Positions 1 through 10,713 are shown, counted from the first letter of the stretch. The stretch: 64,000 bases of DNA from Pseudomonadota bacterium (GCA_018668255.1 JABISZ010000054.1:1-64000); one strand, 5' to 3'. The notes: generated from the letters alone by a model not told the origin. Numbers and translations: made by a program.

Positions 1-510
1 AAAGCGCCTGCCAAAAAGGCACCTGTGAAGAAAGCGCCTGCCAAAAAGGCACCTGTGAAGAAAGCGCCTGCCAAAAAGGTGCCTGTGAAGAAAGCGCCTG
101 CCAAAAAGGCACCTGTGAAGAAAGCGCCTGCCAAAAAGGCACCTGTGAAGAAAACGCCCGCCAAAAAGGCATCTGTGAAGAAAGCGCCCGCCAAAAAGGC
201 ATCTGTGAAGAAAGCGCCCGTGAAGAAAACACCTGCCAAAAAGGCATCTGTAAAGAAAGCGCCCATGAAGAGAACACCTGCCAAAAAGGCATCTGTGAAG
301 AAAGCGCCCATGAAGAAAACACCTGCCAAAAAGGCATCTGTGAAGAAAACACCCGCCAAAAAGACATCTGTGAAGAAAGTGTCTGCTAAAAAGGCATCTG
401 TGAAAAAGACACCTGCCAAAAAGACATCTGTGAAGAAAGCGCCTGCAAAAAAGGCGCCTGTTAAGAAAACACCCGCCAAAAAGACATCTGTGAAGAAAGT
501 GCCTGCTAGA
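1..510 (+). repeat. Degenerate in-frame tandem repeat (about 30 nt / 10 aa unit, [10 protein letters not shown]) encoding lysine-rich tail
   Basis: Repeated 'aaagcgcctgccaaaaaggcacctgtgaag' units, near-perfect at the start and more degenerate after about 220. Confidence 0.9.
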
Positions 511-1011
511 TCACTAGCAAAAGCTGCGCCGACTATACCAAAATTAGCGTCGGCCTCTGCTCCGACATCAAGAGGGCGAGGATTCAACTTCGACGACATT
601 ACTCTACCAACAGGTTATCAACCATCCGTAGACGAAGAATATATGAGCCCTATGCAACTGCTATATTTCAGAACCAAAATGCTGCAGTGGCAAAAAGATC
701 TGATTACAGAGTCTGAAAAAACAATTGATAATTTAAAATCTGAAATACGAGACGTAGGAGATGAAGCCGAACGCGCGAGTCGCGAAAGCGATAATATCCT
801 AGAGCTCAGAACTCGTGACCGATATAGAAAATTACTCGCCAAAATAAATGCTGGCCTCAGACGGATAGAAGATGGTTCCTATGGGTATTGCGAAGAAACT
901 GGAGAGGAAATAGGTGTCGGCAGACTAGAAGCGCGTCCCGTTGCTACGCTGACGGTAGATGCCCAAGAGCGAAGAGAAATGCTCCAGAAGCAGTTTAGAG
1001 ATAACCGCTAA
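1..1011 (+). CDS. DksA/TraR-family RNA polymerase-binding protein with N-terminal histone-H1/AlgP-like KKAPAKK repeat tail (5' partial; frame open to window edge)
   Basis: Frame 1 is open from base 1 ([11 protein letters not shown] ...), so the GTG at 25 is probably not the true start. C-terminal DksA domain: [20 protein letters not shown]...[36 protein letters not shown]. Confidence 0.88.
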   Translation, partial: KAPAKKAPVKKAPAKKAPVKKAPAKKVPVKKAPAKKAPVKKAPAKKAPVKKTPAKKASVKKAPAKKASVKKAPVKKTPAKKASVKKAPMKRTPAKKASVKKAPMKKTPAKKASVKKTPAKKTSVKKVSAKKASVKKTPAKKTSVKKAPAKKAPVKKTPAKKTSVKKVPARSLAKAAPTIPKLASASAPTSRGRGFNFDDITLPTGYQPSVDEEYMSPMQLLYFRTKMLQWQKDLITESEKTIDNLKSEIRDVGDEAERASRESDNILELRTRDRYRKLLAKINAGLRRIEDGSYGYCEETGEEIGVGRLEARPVATLTVDAQERREMLQKQFRDNR

Positions 1012-1013
1012 AA

Positions 1014-4000
1014 CTATTTATGAAGTAGTGGGCTCCACTCACGCCATTCGCTTAAAAGCGGGAAATACAGACCGAGCATGATAGGTTGCGGGAAAATCTC
1101 TGACATAACTTTTGCATAGCGCTCTAATTGGGGCTCATACCTGCGCTGTTCAGAATCAAGATACTCTACCAAACCAGCCCCTGAATGATCTCCGGTCTTA
1201 AAGTCGATTATCCAACGCACCCCTGCTGAGTCGACAAAAGTTCTATCCACTATAATTCTTTCAACACCTTGTGACCCAACATACGAAAGTGCCAATTCCA
1301 CTTCAACATCATCATGCAGACTAGAAAAAATCCAGGCGCCTCTGTTGCTAGAAAACGTATTTTTAATCGCACGTAGAACAATACTAATCGCACGCGATAA
1401 TTCTTTTTTAGGCACCCCCAACTGCAGTAATTGCCTTCTAGCAAATTCTCTAAAATCCGGCTCGCCTTCTTTGAAAGTTTGTGAGAGTTCTCTCACTTGT
1501 CTAACTTCTAGCAACCGGTGTGTAATAGTTCCTATATGTTTTGACAGAGGACCTGCCCATTGAAATTCAATTTTCTCGGTTAATCGGTGTACGTTAGAAT
1601 TAAGATTATTATCAATTTTAGGAAGAGACTTGAGTCCAAGGCGCGTTATTTTGGAAAAGCTATTTTGAGCGGCGTCGAGAGCTGGCTTAGGCTCGCTATA
1701 CTTTTTTTCTCCCTCTACTAACAACGCTGCTGCCCTCTCTCTGATAGCCATATCTTTTGTGGCTGGCCAGAGATAGCTAAGAAAAGTATTTTTGTCTGGC
1801 TTGGCTTTTTCCTCTTCCCCTTTAGCATGGCCAAGTAGAAAGATTTGTTTGCGAGCACGTGTCAGTGCCACATATAAGATTCGAATAGTCTCCTCTCTTG
1901 CTTCCTTACTATCGATATGGCGGAGATAGTCGTACAAGAAAATCTGCCCCTGTTGTGCAGGCAAGAGCGACATCAAAACCCCCCTTGCCTTGCCTTCTTC
2001 ATGAAACTGCTTCCAGAGTAGTAGGGACTTTGATTCACCTTTAGGACGTCGCCCTAAGCCTGGAAGGATAACAAAATCAAACTCCAACCCTTTTGCTCGA
2101 TGTATTGTCATTATCTCAACTCCACCGGCAGCATTGCTGACACCAGCAGTGGAATAGGACTCTTGAATACAGGAATGCAGACGCTCTGCCGTGAGCAAAA
2201 CCGATTCCGACTCCAACTTTCTAACATTAGAGAAAAACAGCTCCGCATCTGTAAACTCTGAATCTTGTGGGTAAATAGATGTGCCTCCTAACTTTAGCCA
2301 AGTATTTTCTAATACGAGACTAAAAGGATGTATCCTACTTTCCCGCCTCGCCCGAGATAAAACACTCGCCATGTGAACACAACGCCCATATTCGCTCGGC
2401 TCATCAAGTAACTCCTGAGTCACCGAGCACAACGATCCCAAAACAGTTGGTTCAATTCGTGACAAAATTTCCAGAGTTTTCAGTGACAATCCAGACCAAG
2501 GTGCCCTCAGCGTCGCAAACCATGCGGCACGGTCACCTAAGTGGATTAAAGCTCTAGACAAGGCCAATAGATCGAGAATTACTGGTCTAGTATCAAGCCT
2601 GTCAAGATCTCGTGATGAAACGGGCACCCCTTTCTTATTTAATGTCTTTACTATTTGACTAACATGCGTTCGACTTCTAACCAAGATGCCAATTTTCGGA
2701 TCGGAATGCTGGTCCTTTAGTGAACAAATAATTTGATAGACTTGCTCGGACTCCCACAAGTCATCTTTAGTGCCGGAGCAACAAATAACTACAGGTTCTG
2801 ATGTGGCTTCTTGAGCTGCTTGTTGAGGAACAAAATACTTGTCTGATTCACCAGCCAGTTCTAAGGCTTGCGGCATTACGAAATTAACCCAATCGACGAG
2901 ACGAGCTTGAGATCGAAAATTGCGAGTTAACGTAAGAGCGGTAACTTTCACAGAACCAATATATCCATTTTCTAATGCCCTCTCGAAAAGACTAACGTCA
3001 CTCTCTCTGAACCGATAGATTGACTGCATCGGGTCTCCGACCACGAATAGTGTGCGGCCATCACCCTCCGACCACCCATCAGTAAGCCTAGACACCAATT
3101 CAAACTGACTGTTTGAGGTGTCTTGAAACTCATCAATTAATAAATGCTGGATCCGATAGTCTAAAGATAATGCAAGATCTGTTGGATCTTCATCGTCTCC
3201 AAGCGCCCTTAACGCAGCTATAGAATAAGTTGCAAAATCCGTAAGGCCTTGTTGTTCACTAAGCAATATAAGATGTGCCGCTGCGGACTTCATTACAGCA
3301 CTTAATGCGTCTATTAATCTCCATTCTTCTTCCCTAAGAATTTCAACCGGCAAAAAAGAAACTTCTAGCAACTCAGGGCACTTTTGTTGCAGTAATGCAA
3401 CCGTGTCTTTCCACCGAGATTTCATGCGTGCCGCCTCAGGGAGTGCTTTAGCCAAGGGAAATCCCTCGCGAATGGTTACAGCCTTTCGCCAAGTCCCTTG
3501 CCCATTGTTAGTTATGAACAAAGCACCGAAACTTTGCCAAACAGGAAGACTTTCCATAGTTGGAGATGGAAAGGATTTATCTACGACTTGAAAATCTTTT
3601 TTCTTATGCTGGTTCGAATACAGCAACAATGACAACATTTCAGCTCTAATTTCGACGGTCAATCTCTTATCTATCTTCTCTAATAATCTAGATACAAACT
3701 TTGAATAAAGATCCTGGGATGACTTCTGATCATGGCTACTTGATACATGGGACAACCATTGCTCTCTCTTAGCGAGCATCGCTGAAAGAAGGTTTTCTAA
3801 TTTGCTCCAGTTATTGTCAAAATAACCTAGCAGTGCAATGACTGGTTTTTTATATTTTACTTCCTTAATTCCCAGTAATGCATTTCGCGCTGCTTCTTGG
3901 TAGAGCAAAGACGGATTCTCAGCTAAGGTAAACGCACCTCCTATTCTTGATGAAATTGGCATCTGGCGGACTAGACTGTGACTGAATGAATCAATAGTCA

Positions 4001-4415
4001 TAATGCGCAGTCGACTTGGGTCTTCAATTAGGTGCCAATTTAATTCGCTATCTCGTGCCACGACCGCCTTCGCTAGTTCACGTGTTCCTTCAAGTTCCCT
4101 ATTGTAGGATTCATTCTTTTTAGATGCGCACAGCGCATCAATAACTCTAGTCCTCATTTCCTGAGCGGCTTTCCTAGTAAAGGTAATCGCAACTATGAGT
4201 TCTGGCGCCTCAACTGTAGCGAGCAAACGTAAAATTCTATTTGTTAAAACAGTTGTCTTCCCCGAGCCTGCTGGAGCCCTAATAGCAAAAGATTTGAATG
4301 GGTCTAGTGCACGCTCGCGTATCTGTTGGTCGTTACTATTACTCACTTGTGCCGGAATCCTCGCTAAGTTCACAGCGCAAGATCTCAGGAATCCGACAAA
4401 ACAAAGACTGATCAC
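1014..4415 (-). CDS. UvrD/AddA (RecB-like) helicase-nuclease subunit; likely GTG start near 4346
   Basis: Walker A APAGSGKTTVLTNRILRLL, ITFTRKAAQEM, LLIDEFQDTSNSQ, GDPMQSIYRFR, MTIHRAKGLEFDFVILPGLGR, VALTRARKQIFLLG; C-terminal nuclease motif WIIDFKTGDH. Confidence 0.9.
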   Translation of the reverse strand: MISLCFVGFLRSCAVNLARIPAQVSNSNDQQIRERALDPFKSFAIRAPAGSGKTTVLTNRILRLLATVEAPELIVAITFTRKAAQEMRTRVIDALCASKKNESYNRELEGTRELAKAVVARDSELNWHLIEDPSRLRIMTIDSFSHSLVRQMPISSRIGGAFTLAENPSLLYQEAARNALLGIKEVKYKKPVIALLGYFDNNWSKLENLLSAMLAKREQWLSHVSSSHDQKSSQDLYSKFVSRLLEKIDKRLTVEIRAEMLSLLLYSNQHKKKDFQVVDKSFPSPTMESLPVWQSFGALFITNNGQGTWRKAVTIREGFPLAKALPEAARMKSRWKDTVALLQQKCPELLEVSFLPVEILREEEWRLIDALSAVMKSAAAHLILLSEQQGLTDFATYSIAALRALGDDEDPTDLALSLDYRIQHLLIDEFQDTSNSQFELVSRLTDGWSEGDGRTLFVVGDPMQSIYRFRESDVSLFERALENGYIGSVKVTALTLTRNFRSQARLVDWVNFVMPQALELAGESDKYFVPQQAAQEATSEPVVICCSGTKDDLWESEQVYQIICSLKDQHSDPKIGILVRSRTHVSQIVKTLNKKGVPVSSRDLDRLDTRPVILDLLALSRALIHLGDRAAWFATLRAPWSGLSLKTLEILSRIEPTVLGSLCSVTQELLDEPSEYGRCVHMASVLSRARRESRIHPFSLVLENTWLKLGGTSIYPQDSEFTDAELFFSNVRKLESESVLLTAERLHSCIQESYSTAGVSNAAGGVEIMTIHRAKGLEFDFVILPGLGRRPKGESKSLLLWKQFHEEGKARGVLMSLLPAQQGQIFLYDYLRHIDSKEAREETIRILYVALTRARKQIFLLGHAKGEEEKAKPDKNTFLSYLWPATKDMAIRERAAALLVEGEKKYSEPKPALDAAQNSFSKITRLGLKSLPKIDNNLNSNVHRLTEKIEFQWAGPLSKHIGTITHRLLEVRQVRELSQTFKEGEPDFREFARRQLLQLGVPKKELSRAISIVLRAIKNTFSSNRGAWIFSSLHDDVEVELALSYVGSQGVERIIVDRTFVDSAGVRWIIDFKTGDHSGAGLVEYLDSEQRRYEPQLERYAKVMSEIFPQPIMLGLYFPLLSEWREWSPLLHK

Positions 4416-6915
4416 AATAAAGACATGTTGTATGTGTTTTTTTAGGATTTACCAAAGCAAACCCATCACGAATTTCTAGCGCCAGATTTTCAATTTCTAT
4501 GCGCCAAGAAGCACAGGCTTCATCCCAATCGTGAAGTTTATCTAATCCCGAAATCCAATTAGGTTGGTCACCGTGAACGTATGCAAAAGCAATGTTATCT
4601 GCCACTCCCATAGAAAGAAATAGGGCATAAATTGGTAACTGCGGAGACTCCATTCGAGGAACTTTCCATCCACTTGCCGAGCATTTGCCAGTCTTATAAT
4701 CTATAACAATCACACGACCGTCTTTCAGACGATCAATTCGATCGATTCGAACATTCATGGGGATCCCAAAAACATTAATAGATTCACGCTGCTCTACAGA
4801 CAAAACTTCAAACTCGATATCACCCCGAGACACCTCAAAATCAAGCCATTTAATTAAAATCCCAGTTAATCTGTTCTTCTCAATCAGAAATATCTCGCGC
4901 TCAAGCACTGTTTCGTAATATGTCTTCCTAAGCTTCTCCATTATTATTTTTTCTATAGTTTCTATCCGCTCGTGCACTCCCATAGATCGCAACGTGGCAA
5001 AGCTTTTAAGGGTAGTCCAAAGTGCTGCTAATAATTCATGCACCACCATACCTTTCTCTGCTGGACTGGTCCCAAGCTGCATTTCAGGTAACCCAGTAGA
5101 TCTGAGTCTATGCTTTGCAAATGCACGAAATGCACATGCGGACTGATCAGCAAAAAATGTTACTCCTGCCTTGACAGGCTCAGCTATCGGTAGAGGAGGT
5201 CCCGAGATATCTTCGTAAGATTCTAAATCGACCGCACTAATTTTCCAGCGGCTATGGCGAAAAGATTGACTATTATCTACCGTAGCTTCTTCTAAAGTGG
5301 GAAAGAGGGCTGCCGGTGATAAAGGTGAATCACCTTCCGAGTTAGTGAAACTAACATGGTGCTCTATAGCAAAGAGGCCAAGCGCGCCTTGTCGGTTACA
5401 CATGTCTTTCACTGTAGCTAGTGGATCAGTAAACGGCATTCGTGCCTTACGCTGCATATCTATAGGCAGCAATGAAGAAAATTTATTACGGGAAGAAAAG
5501 GTCTCACTATCAGCTTTTAATACCCAAACATGTGTGGGCTCGATTAGACAAGCTTCGGTTGCTGAAACCAGGAAAATACCATCTTTAGGAGGGCTCGCAC
5601 TAAGGCATTTTTTTTCGACTTTCTGTTTTAATGCTTTATACAATTCAAGACGTCTTAAAGGTTTTGCCAAGGTGTCCAATTGAATAAGCTCATTACAGCA
5701 ACTGCCGAAACTGTCGAATAGACGTTTTTCTAAGACCGTACTTACGTTTGAAGAGCCAATCTCCAGAACGCCTAAATACCGATCAACTATGACGAGCCAC
5801 TCTGCAATTGATAACTTATAAGCGGCTTCAGTTATATTTAAAACGACATATTGCAAAATCTTCAGCAATTCTGGACATTCCCCAGATTGGCTTAGATTGT
5901 CAATCACCATCCGCAGATCAATTTCGAACCGATTATCATTACGCAGCTTTTCATCCAACAACACCCGTGCTTGACGCTCATCTGTAGCCCCTTTTAGTCG
6001 TGGATGGCGAATAAACTCGCTCAAAACGTCCCAACGAGTTACAAGATTCAGATCAAGCGCTAATAATACAATGCGGATAGATGGGTAGATGGATATCAGA
6101 TCTCCTTCACCCAAATAGTAACGCGGCTGCGCCTCAGTCAAAGTAGGCCCAAGAATATTTTCACAACAACGAGAAACTATTTGATTTGTGTTTTCGGTCA
6201 CCTCCAAAACTATTGCCACGCGCGCATTGTCTGTTTGAGAAACGACTGAATCTGCCCAGGTCAAAGCTTCACAAAGCTCCAATTCCTGACTTTCAAAAAC
6301 GTGCGGCACATAAATATCAGGGCAGAATACCGCGTGGGGATTGGCCACTGATATAGGCTCTCTAATCAATCTAGCGACTACCGGTGATGGCGAAAGGAAT
6401 CCACTAGAAAGAAACGAGTCTGTTTTCATCGTCGAGCGGTTTAAACCTGATAGCACTCGAGCATGGTCAGTTGCCGATAAGTCATTGCACAGCCTTTCAT
6501 ATAGCTCACACCAACGCGAAAAAAGAATATTGTCCGGCGAAAACGAAGCCTGATCAGATCGAATATCCAAATTCCATGAATGCAAAAGAAACCATGCTTC
6601 ACGAGCCAATACTGCAAGTTGAGAAATCGCGTCGACATCGTCTTCTGACACAGTCAAAATCGCTTTTTTCCAGAGGAATAACTCCTGATTTGGTGTAAGG
6701 AGGAAGTAATCTCTGTTGGCACCTCCAAACACTTCTTGTTCATGCCACTGAGCAATAGCATTTTGAAGGCTCATAATACGCGGAGATCGCCAAACAGATT
6801 TACAGTGCTGGGCGCGTTGGCTAAGTGCAGCAGACAGGAGGCTCTGACAGCTGGCATTTTCAACTAATATAGAGCTAGTCGTAACTGATAGACGTTCGAA
6901 TCGTTCTAAATGCAA
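4339..6915 (-). CDS. AddB-like PD-(D/E)XK nuclease / probable DNA repair protein with Fe-S-type cysteine motif
   Basis: C-terminal GRVIVIDYKTGK nuclease motif, CLYCDQSLFC cysteine cluster and upstream SACAFRAFAKHRLRS; overlaps the helicase gene start. Confidence 0.8.
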   Translation of the reverse strand: MHLERFERLSVTTSSILVENASCQSLLSAALSQRAQHCKSVWRSPRIMSLQNAIAQWHEQEVFGGANRDYFLLTPNQELFLWKKAILTVSEDDVDAISQLAVLAREAWFLLHSWNLDIRSDQASFSPDNILFSRWCELYERLCNDLSATDHARVLSGLNRSTMKTDSFLSSGFLSPSPVVARLIREPISVANPHAVFCPDIYVPHVFESQELELCEALTWADSVVSQTDNARVAIVLEVTENTNQIVSRCCENILGPTLTEAQPRYYLGEGDLISIYPSIRIVLLALDLNLVTRWDVLSEFIRHPRLKGATDERQARVLLDEKLRNDNRFEIDLRMVIDNLSQSGECPELLKILQYVVLNITEAAYKLSIAEWLVIVDRYLGVLEIGSSNVSTVLEKRLFDSFGSCCNELIQLDTLAKPLRRLELYKALKQKVEKKCLSASPPKDGIFLVSATEACLIEPTHVWVLKADSETFSSRNKFSSLLPIDMQRKARMPFTDPLATVKDMCNRQGALGLFAIEHHVSFTNSEGDSPLSPAALFPTLEEATVDNSQSFRHSRWKISAVDLESYEDISGPPLPIAEPVKAGVTFFADQSACAFRAFAKHRLRSTGLPEMQLGTSPAEKGMVVHELLAALWTTLKSFATLRSMGVHERIETIEKIIMEKLRKTYYETVLEREIFLIEKNRLTGILIKWLDFEVSRGDIEFEVLSVEQRESINVFGIPMNVRIDRIDRLKDGRVIVIDYKTGKCSASGWKVPRMESPQLPIYALFLSMGVADNIAFAYVHGDQPNWISGLDKLHDWDEACASWRIEIENLALEIRDGFALVNPKKTHTTCLYCDQSLFCRIPEILRCELSEDSGTSE

Positions 6916-6988
6916 CTTTCTTCCCTATAATTTTGTTCCTTTAAAATGGTTCAGCTATCTGTAAAACCGTCTGCGAACGAAACTGTAA

Positions 6989-7432
6989 TTACTTTCTAGC
7001 TTCATGTTTGGCACGAATGAACTCAGCTTGGTCCATATACAACAGATCCGATATTTTTCTTACGTAATATTCCTCGTATTTATCAACTCTCCCATCCGCA
7101 TAGGCCACTTTCCATAGCAAAACTAAAAGCTGATACCGTTTTTCACGGCTCAATTTTTCGTTAATAACTGAGGTGAAATCGTAAAGTGAGATGGAGTCTG
7201 CAACAGTTTTATCAGCATCTACCATTATACCCTCAACTTCATCAGCGGTTAATGAGGTCACTTGTAAAACTGCGGTAACAATAGCTTTTGATTCGCTTTC
7301 ATCCACCTCATTATCAGAACGGGATATCTCTATCAACAGTGCTGCCAAAGATAATGCCAACTCTCTATCAAATGCCTCGGGAGTCTCTTCTGCCTCGGTC
7401 TTTTTAAAAAAATTCTTTAAAATGTTCAACAT
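6989..7432 (-). CDS. TerB-family (tellurite resistance/DjlA N-terminal-like) protein
   Basis: ALAALLIEISRSDNEVDESESKAI...LLWKVAYADGRVDKYEEYYVRKISDLL, typical TerB pattern. Confidence 0.8.
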   Translation of the reverse strand: MLNILKNFFKKTEAEETPEAFDRELALSLAALLIEISRSDNEVDESESKAIVTAVLQVTSLTADEVEGIMVDADKTVADSISLYDFTSVINEKLSREKRYQLLVLLWKVAYADGRVDKYEEYYVRKISDLLYMDQAEFIRAKHEARK

Positions 7433-7548
7433 AGCTCGTACCGCCTGATTTAATCACCGAAATAAAATAAGTTATGATGACTATATTAAAGATTTTCAGC
7501 CTGGCTAGATAGCTCAACAATTAATTTCTTATAACAGAGAAGGCGCAA

Positions 7549-8277
7549 ATGGTAAGAATTTTCATTGAAGCTCAACTAGCAGTCGGTATTGCGGTAGACC
7601 TCCCAACAGATAAAGCGCACCACGTTCGCAATGTACTCAGGCTTGAGCCAGGCTCTAAAGTAACCTTGTTTAATCAAGATGGGGAATCCTATGAGTCCTC
7701 GTTAACCAACGTCTCACGCAGCGTCGTGTCCGCATTGCCTAATAGACGAGTCTTATCCAATGCCGAGTCCCCAGTAATCACAACGCTAGTACAAGGTATT
7801 TCAAGAGGGGACCGTATGGATTACGCCTTGCAGAAAGCTGTTGAACTGGGAGTGAACCATATTATCCCTGTTTATACCGCCAGAAGCGCCGGTCGACTTG
7901 ATGAGAAAAGAAAAGTCCGCAAGTTAGAACACTGGAAAGGTATCGTGCAACATGCAAGTGAACAGGCAGGTCGCAACATGGTTCCAACAATTGACCCCAT
8001 ACAAGAACTCAAAGAAAACGTGCTAGCGCTAGTCGGGGCAAATGTATATGTCTTGGATCCGCTTAGTAAGACGCCTCTTTCAAAACAAAAACCAAGTGGC
8101 AATAAGATTGCAATCATCGCCGGACCCGAAGGAGGCTTCGATGGCAATGAGATTCATCAAATGTCACTGCGATATGGCGCCACACCAGTATCGCTTGGGC
8201 CACGAACCTTACGGACAGAAACTGCAGCAGTATGCGCCTTAAGCGTTATACAGGCACTCTGGGGGGACCTCGGCTAA
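7549..8277 (+). CDS. rsmE: 16S rRNA (uracil1498-N3)-methyltransferase RsmE
   Basis: HHVRNVLR, YALQKAVELGVNHIIPVYTARS, IIAGPEGGFDGNEI, LGPRTLRTETAAV. Confidence 0.93.
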   Translation: MVRIFIEAQLAVGIAVDLPTDKAHHVRNVLRLEPGSKVTLFNQDGESYESSLTNVSRSVVSALPNRRVLSNAESPVITTLVQGISRGDRMDYALQKAVELGVNHIIPVYTARSAGRLDEKRKVRKLEHWKGIVQHASEQAGRNMVPTIDPIQELKENVLALVGANVYVLDPLSKTPLSKQKPSGNKIAIIAGPEGGFDGNEIHQMSLRYGATPVSLGPRTLRTETAAVCALSVIQALWGDLG

Positions 8278-8487
8278 TTAAATCAATCGTACAACCGTCG
8301 TCATCCATTGTCGATACGCCAAATTTTCACCTATACTACCCAACATAAGGCAGTAATAATGCGACATTGCAACCCTTGAGCAGGCACTGTTTAAGGCTCG
8401 CATCATCGGAAATACCGTCTGTGCTTTTTAAAAATATCAGGTTGACGCACTGCGGTGAGAGAAGCTCAATTGATCTAGGTATCTGAA

Positions 8488-9891
8488 ATGAATGATAAAC
8501 CAAGTATTCGTAAACCATGGGGGGGACGTTTTAATAGTCCCACCGACGCTTTCGTTGAAAGCTTTACTGCGTCGGTGACTTTTGATCAGCGACTAGCTAT
8601 GTGTGATATTCGCGGCTCGATTGCTCATGTCACTATGCTAAGTGAAACTGGAATCATTACCGAAGATGAGAAAAAACTTATTGTTGATGGATTGGAAGCA
8701 ATCAAAAGCACTATTAAAGCTGGGGACTTTAGTTGGTCAATAGCTCTTGAAGATGTTCACATGAATATAGAGCATGCTCTTGTCGAGGCTATTGGAGAAG
8801 TTGGCAAGAAATTGCACACCGCACGCTCAAGAAACGATCAGGTTGCAACAGATATTCGTCTTTATTTGCGAGCGCAAACTGAAATCTTTCAGTCTCGTCT
8901 GCTAGAACTAATGACAACACTCATCGAGCTCGCAGAACGAGAAGCCGCTACGCTAATGCCAGGATATACTCACCTGCAAGCTGCTCAGCCGATTACGTTT
9001 GGACATCACATGCTAGCGTGGTTCGAAATGTTAATTAGAGATTACTCTCGATTTTCAGATTGTAAAAAAAGACTTAACTCCCTGCCGCTGGGAGCCGGAG
9101 CGTTGGCGGGGACAACCTTTCCCATTAATCGCCAACGAGTCGCTGAACTCCTGAAATTTGATACAGTAGCTGAAAACTCACTAGATGCCGTCAGTGACCG
9201 AGACTTTGCCTTAGAATTCTCTTCTGCAGCGTCTATATTAATGATCCACTATTCCAGAATGGCTGAAGAGTTAGTGTTATGGAACTCACAGGCTTTCGCT
9301 TTTGTCGAAATAGATGATGCCTTCTGCACAGGGTCTTCGATGATGCCACAGAAAAAAAATCCCGATGTGCCTGAACTACTTAGAGGAAAATCTGGCCGCG
9401 TGGTAGGTAATCTGATGGCCTTACTTACTTTAATGAAGTCGCAACCTCTTGCCTACAATAAAGACAACCAGGAGGACAAAGAACCAATTTTTGACACAAT
9501 TGATACCATCAACGACTGCACACGTGCGCTCACAGAGTTGATACCTTCGTTGAGAACCAATGAAGATCGCATGAGGGCGGCAGCGGCACATGGTTTTATC
9601 ACCGCCACCGATTTAGCAGACCACCTTGTTCGACTAGGCCTGCATTTTAGAGATGCCCATGAAGTGGTCGGGAAGGTCGTCAATTTAGCTCTTAGCAAGG
9701 ACTGCCAGATGCACGAATTGTCTTTAGCTGAGTTTAGAACCTTTGATGAGCGTTTAGATGAAAGCGTCTATAACATTCTTGATATGGATAATGCTCTAGA
9801 TAGCAGAAAGCATTGGGGCGGAACTGCGCCATTAGCCGTGCGTGAGGCTTGCGCTCGGGCAAGAAATCGGCTGAAGGATCTCGACTACTAA
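8488..9891 (+). CDS. argH: Argininosuccinate lyase
   Basis: KPWGGRF start, LHTARSRNDQVATD, GSSMMPQKKNPDVPELLRGK signature. Confidence 0.97.
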   Translation: MNDKPSIRKPWGGRFNSPTDAFVESFTASVTFDQRLAMCDIRGSIAHVTMLSETGIITEDEKKLIVDGLEAIKSTIKAGDFSWSIALEDVHMNIEHALVEAIGEVGKKLHTARSRNDQVATDIRLYLRAQTEIFQSRLLELMTTLIELAEREAATLMPGYTHLQAAQPITFGHHMLAWFEMLIRDYSRFSDCKKRLNSLPLGAGALAGTTFPINRQRVAELLKFDTVAENSLDAVSDRDFALEFSSAASILMIHYSRMAEELVLWNSQAFAFVEIDDAFCTGSSMMPQKKNPDVPELLRGKSGRVVGNLMALLTLMKSQPLAYNKDNQEDKEPIFDTIDTINDCTRALTELIPSLRTNEDRMRAAAAHGFITATDLADHLVRLGLHFRDAHEVVGKVVNLALSKDCQMHELSLAEFRTFDERLDESVYNILDMDNALDSRKHWGGTAPLAVREACARARNRLKDLDY

Positions 9892-9902
9892 GGGTTCCGC
9901 TA

Positions 9903-10712
9903 ATGACCAAAACACGGCTCCTAAAGTTTTTAGCCAGTTTCATATTGATAGTCGTTTTTATAAGCTGCATAACTATGCTAACTAACCCAAACAACTATAA
10001 AAACTTTATAGCTGACAAATTTCACAGCGAAACGGGATATCAGCTTCACTTAACTGGAGACATAGAGCTTTCGTGGTGGCCTAACATCACAGGCTTAATT
10101 AATAACATCTCTGTCGGCAACAGTTCTGATGATAAAACTTGGTTTATAGCTGAAAAACTGTCTATCTCCACTGATTCCGCTCAACTAGTGAAAAACTATG
10201 GTGTACCTGATGTTGTTCAGCTTTTGGCTACTGATGGAGTATTGAACGGATTTGATGTTGTAGGTATTCTTAATGTTTTGGAGCGCATTATTGAGTGTAA
10301 GTGCCTTTTACCTATTCCTACTTCAGGGGAAACTCGGTTCGAGACTTTAACTGCCAAAGTTTTTATGCAAAACCAAGTCTATAGTAATCAAGACTTATAC
10401 ATCCAAGGATCAGGCTTCACTTTAACGGGTAAAGGAACCCTAGCCGACATCAAGAAATCTTCAGTCGATTATGACTTGATACTGTATGTCGATGCAATGT
10501 CCGAACAGTCTCAATTGCAAAACAGCAACCTCGGAAATTACACAATTGCGATCCACTGTTATGGAGATCTATCGGATCCTACATGTACACCAGACTTGAG
10601 TACAATAGTCGAACAAATCATCAAAAAAGACAGCAAAAAAAAAATCAAAAAACTAGAGAAAAAAATAATAAAAGAGGCCGAAAAATTCTTAAAGGGACTA
10701 CTACAGTTCTGA
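9903..10712 (+). CDS. Short AsmA-family protein
   Basis: N-terminal TM then YKNFIADKFHSETGYQLHLTGDIELSWWPNI...; ATG at 9903 preferred over 9849, which lies inside argH; sits upstream of mutY. Confidence 0.65.
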   Translation: MTKTRLLKFLASFILIVVFISCITMLTNPNNYKNFIADKFHSETGYQLHLTGDIELSWWPNITGLINNISVGNSSDDKTWFIAEKLSISTDSAQLVKNYGVPDVVQLLATDGVLNGFDVVGILNVLERIIECKCLLPIPTSGETRFETLTAKVFMQNQVYSNQDLYIQGSGFTLTGKGTLADIKKSSVDYDLILYVDAMSEQSQLQNSNLGNYTIAIHCYGDLSDPTCTPDLSTIVEQIIKKDSKKKIKKLEKKIIKEAEKFLKGLLQF

Positions 10713-10713
10713 A

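Noticed and set aside
1-510. Possible CRISPR-like or satellite repeat array
   Set aside because: Repeats are contiguous, in frame with dksA-like domain, no spacers; it is coding low-complexity sequence.
8336-8518. 60-aa minus-strand ORF between rsmE and argH
   Set aside because: Overlaps argH start antisense; no recognisable protein features.
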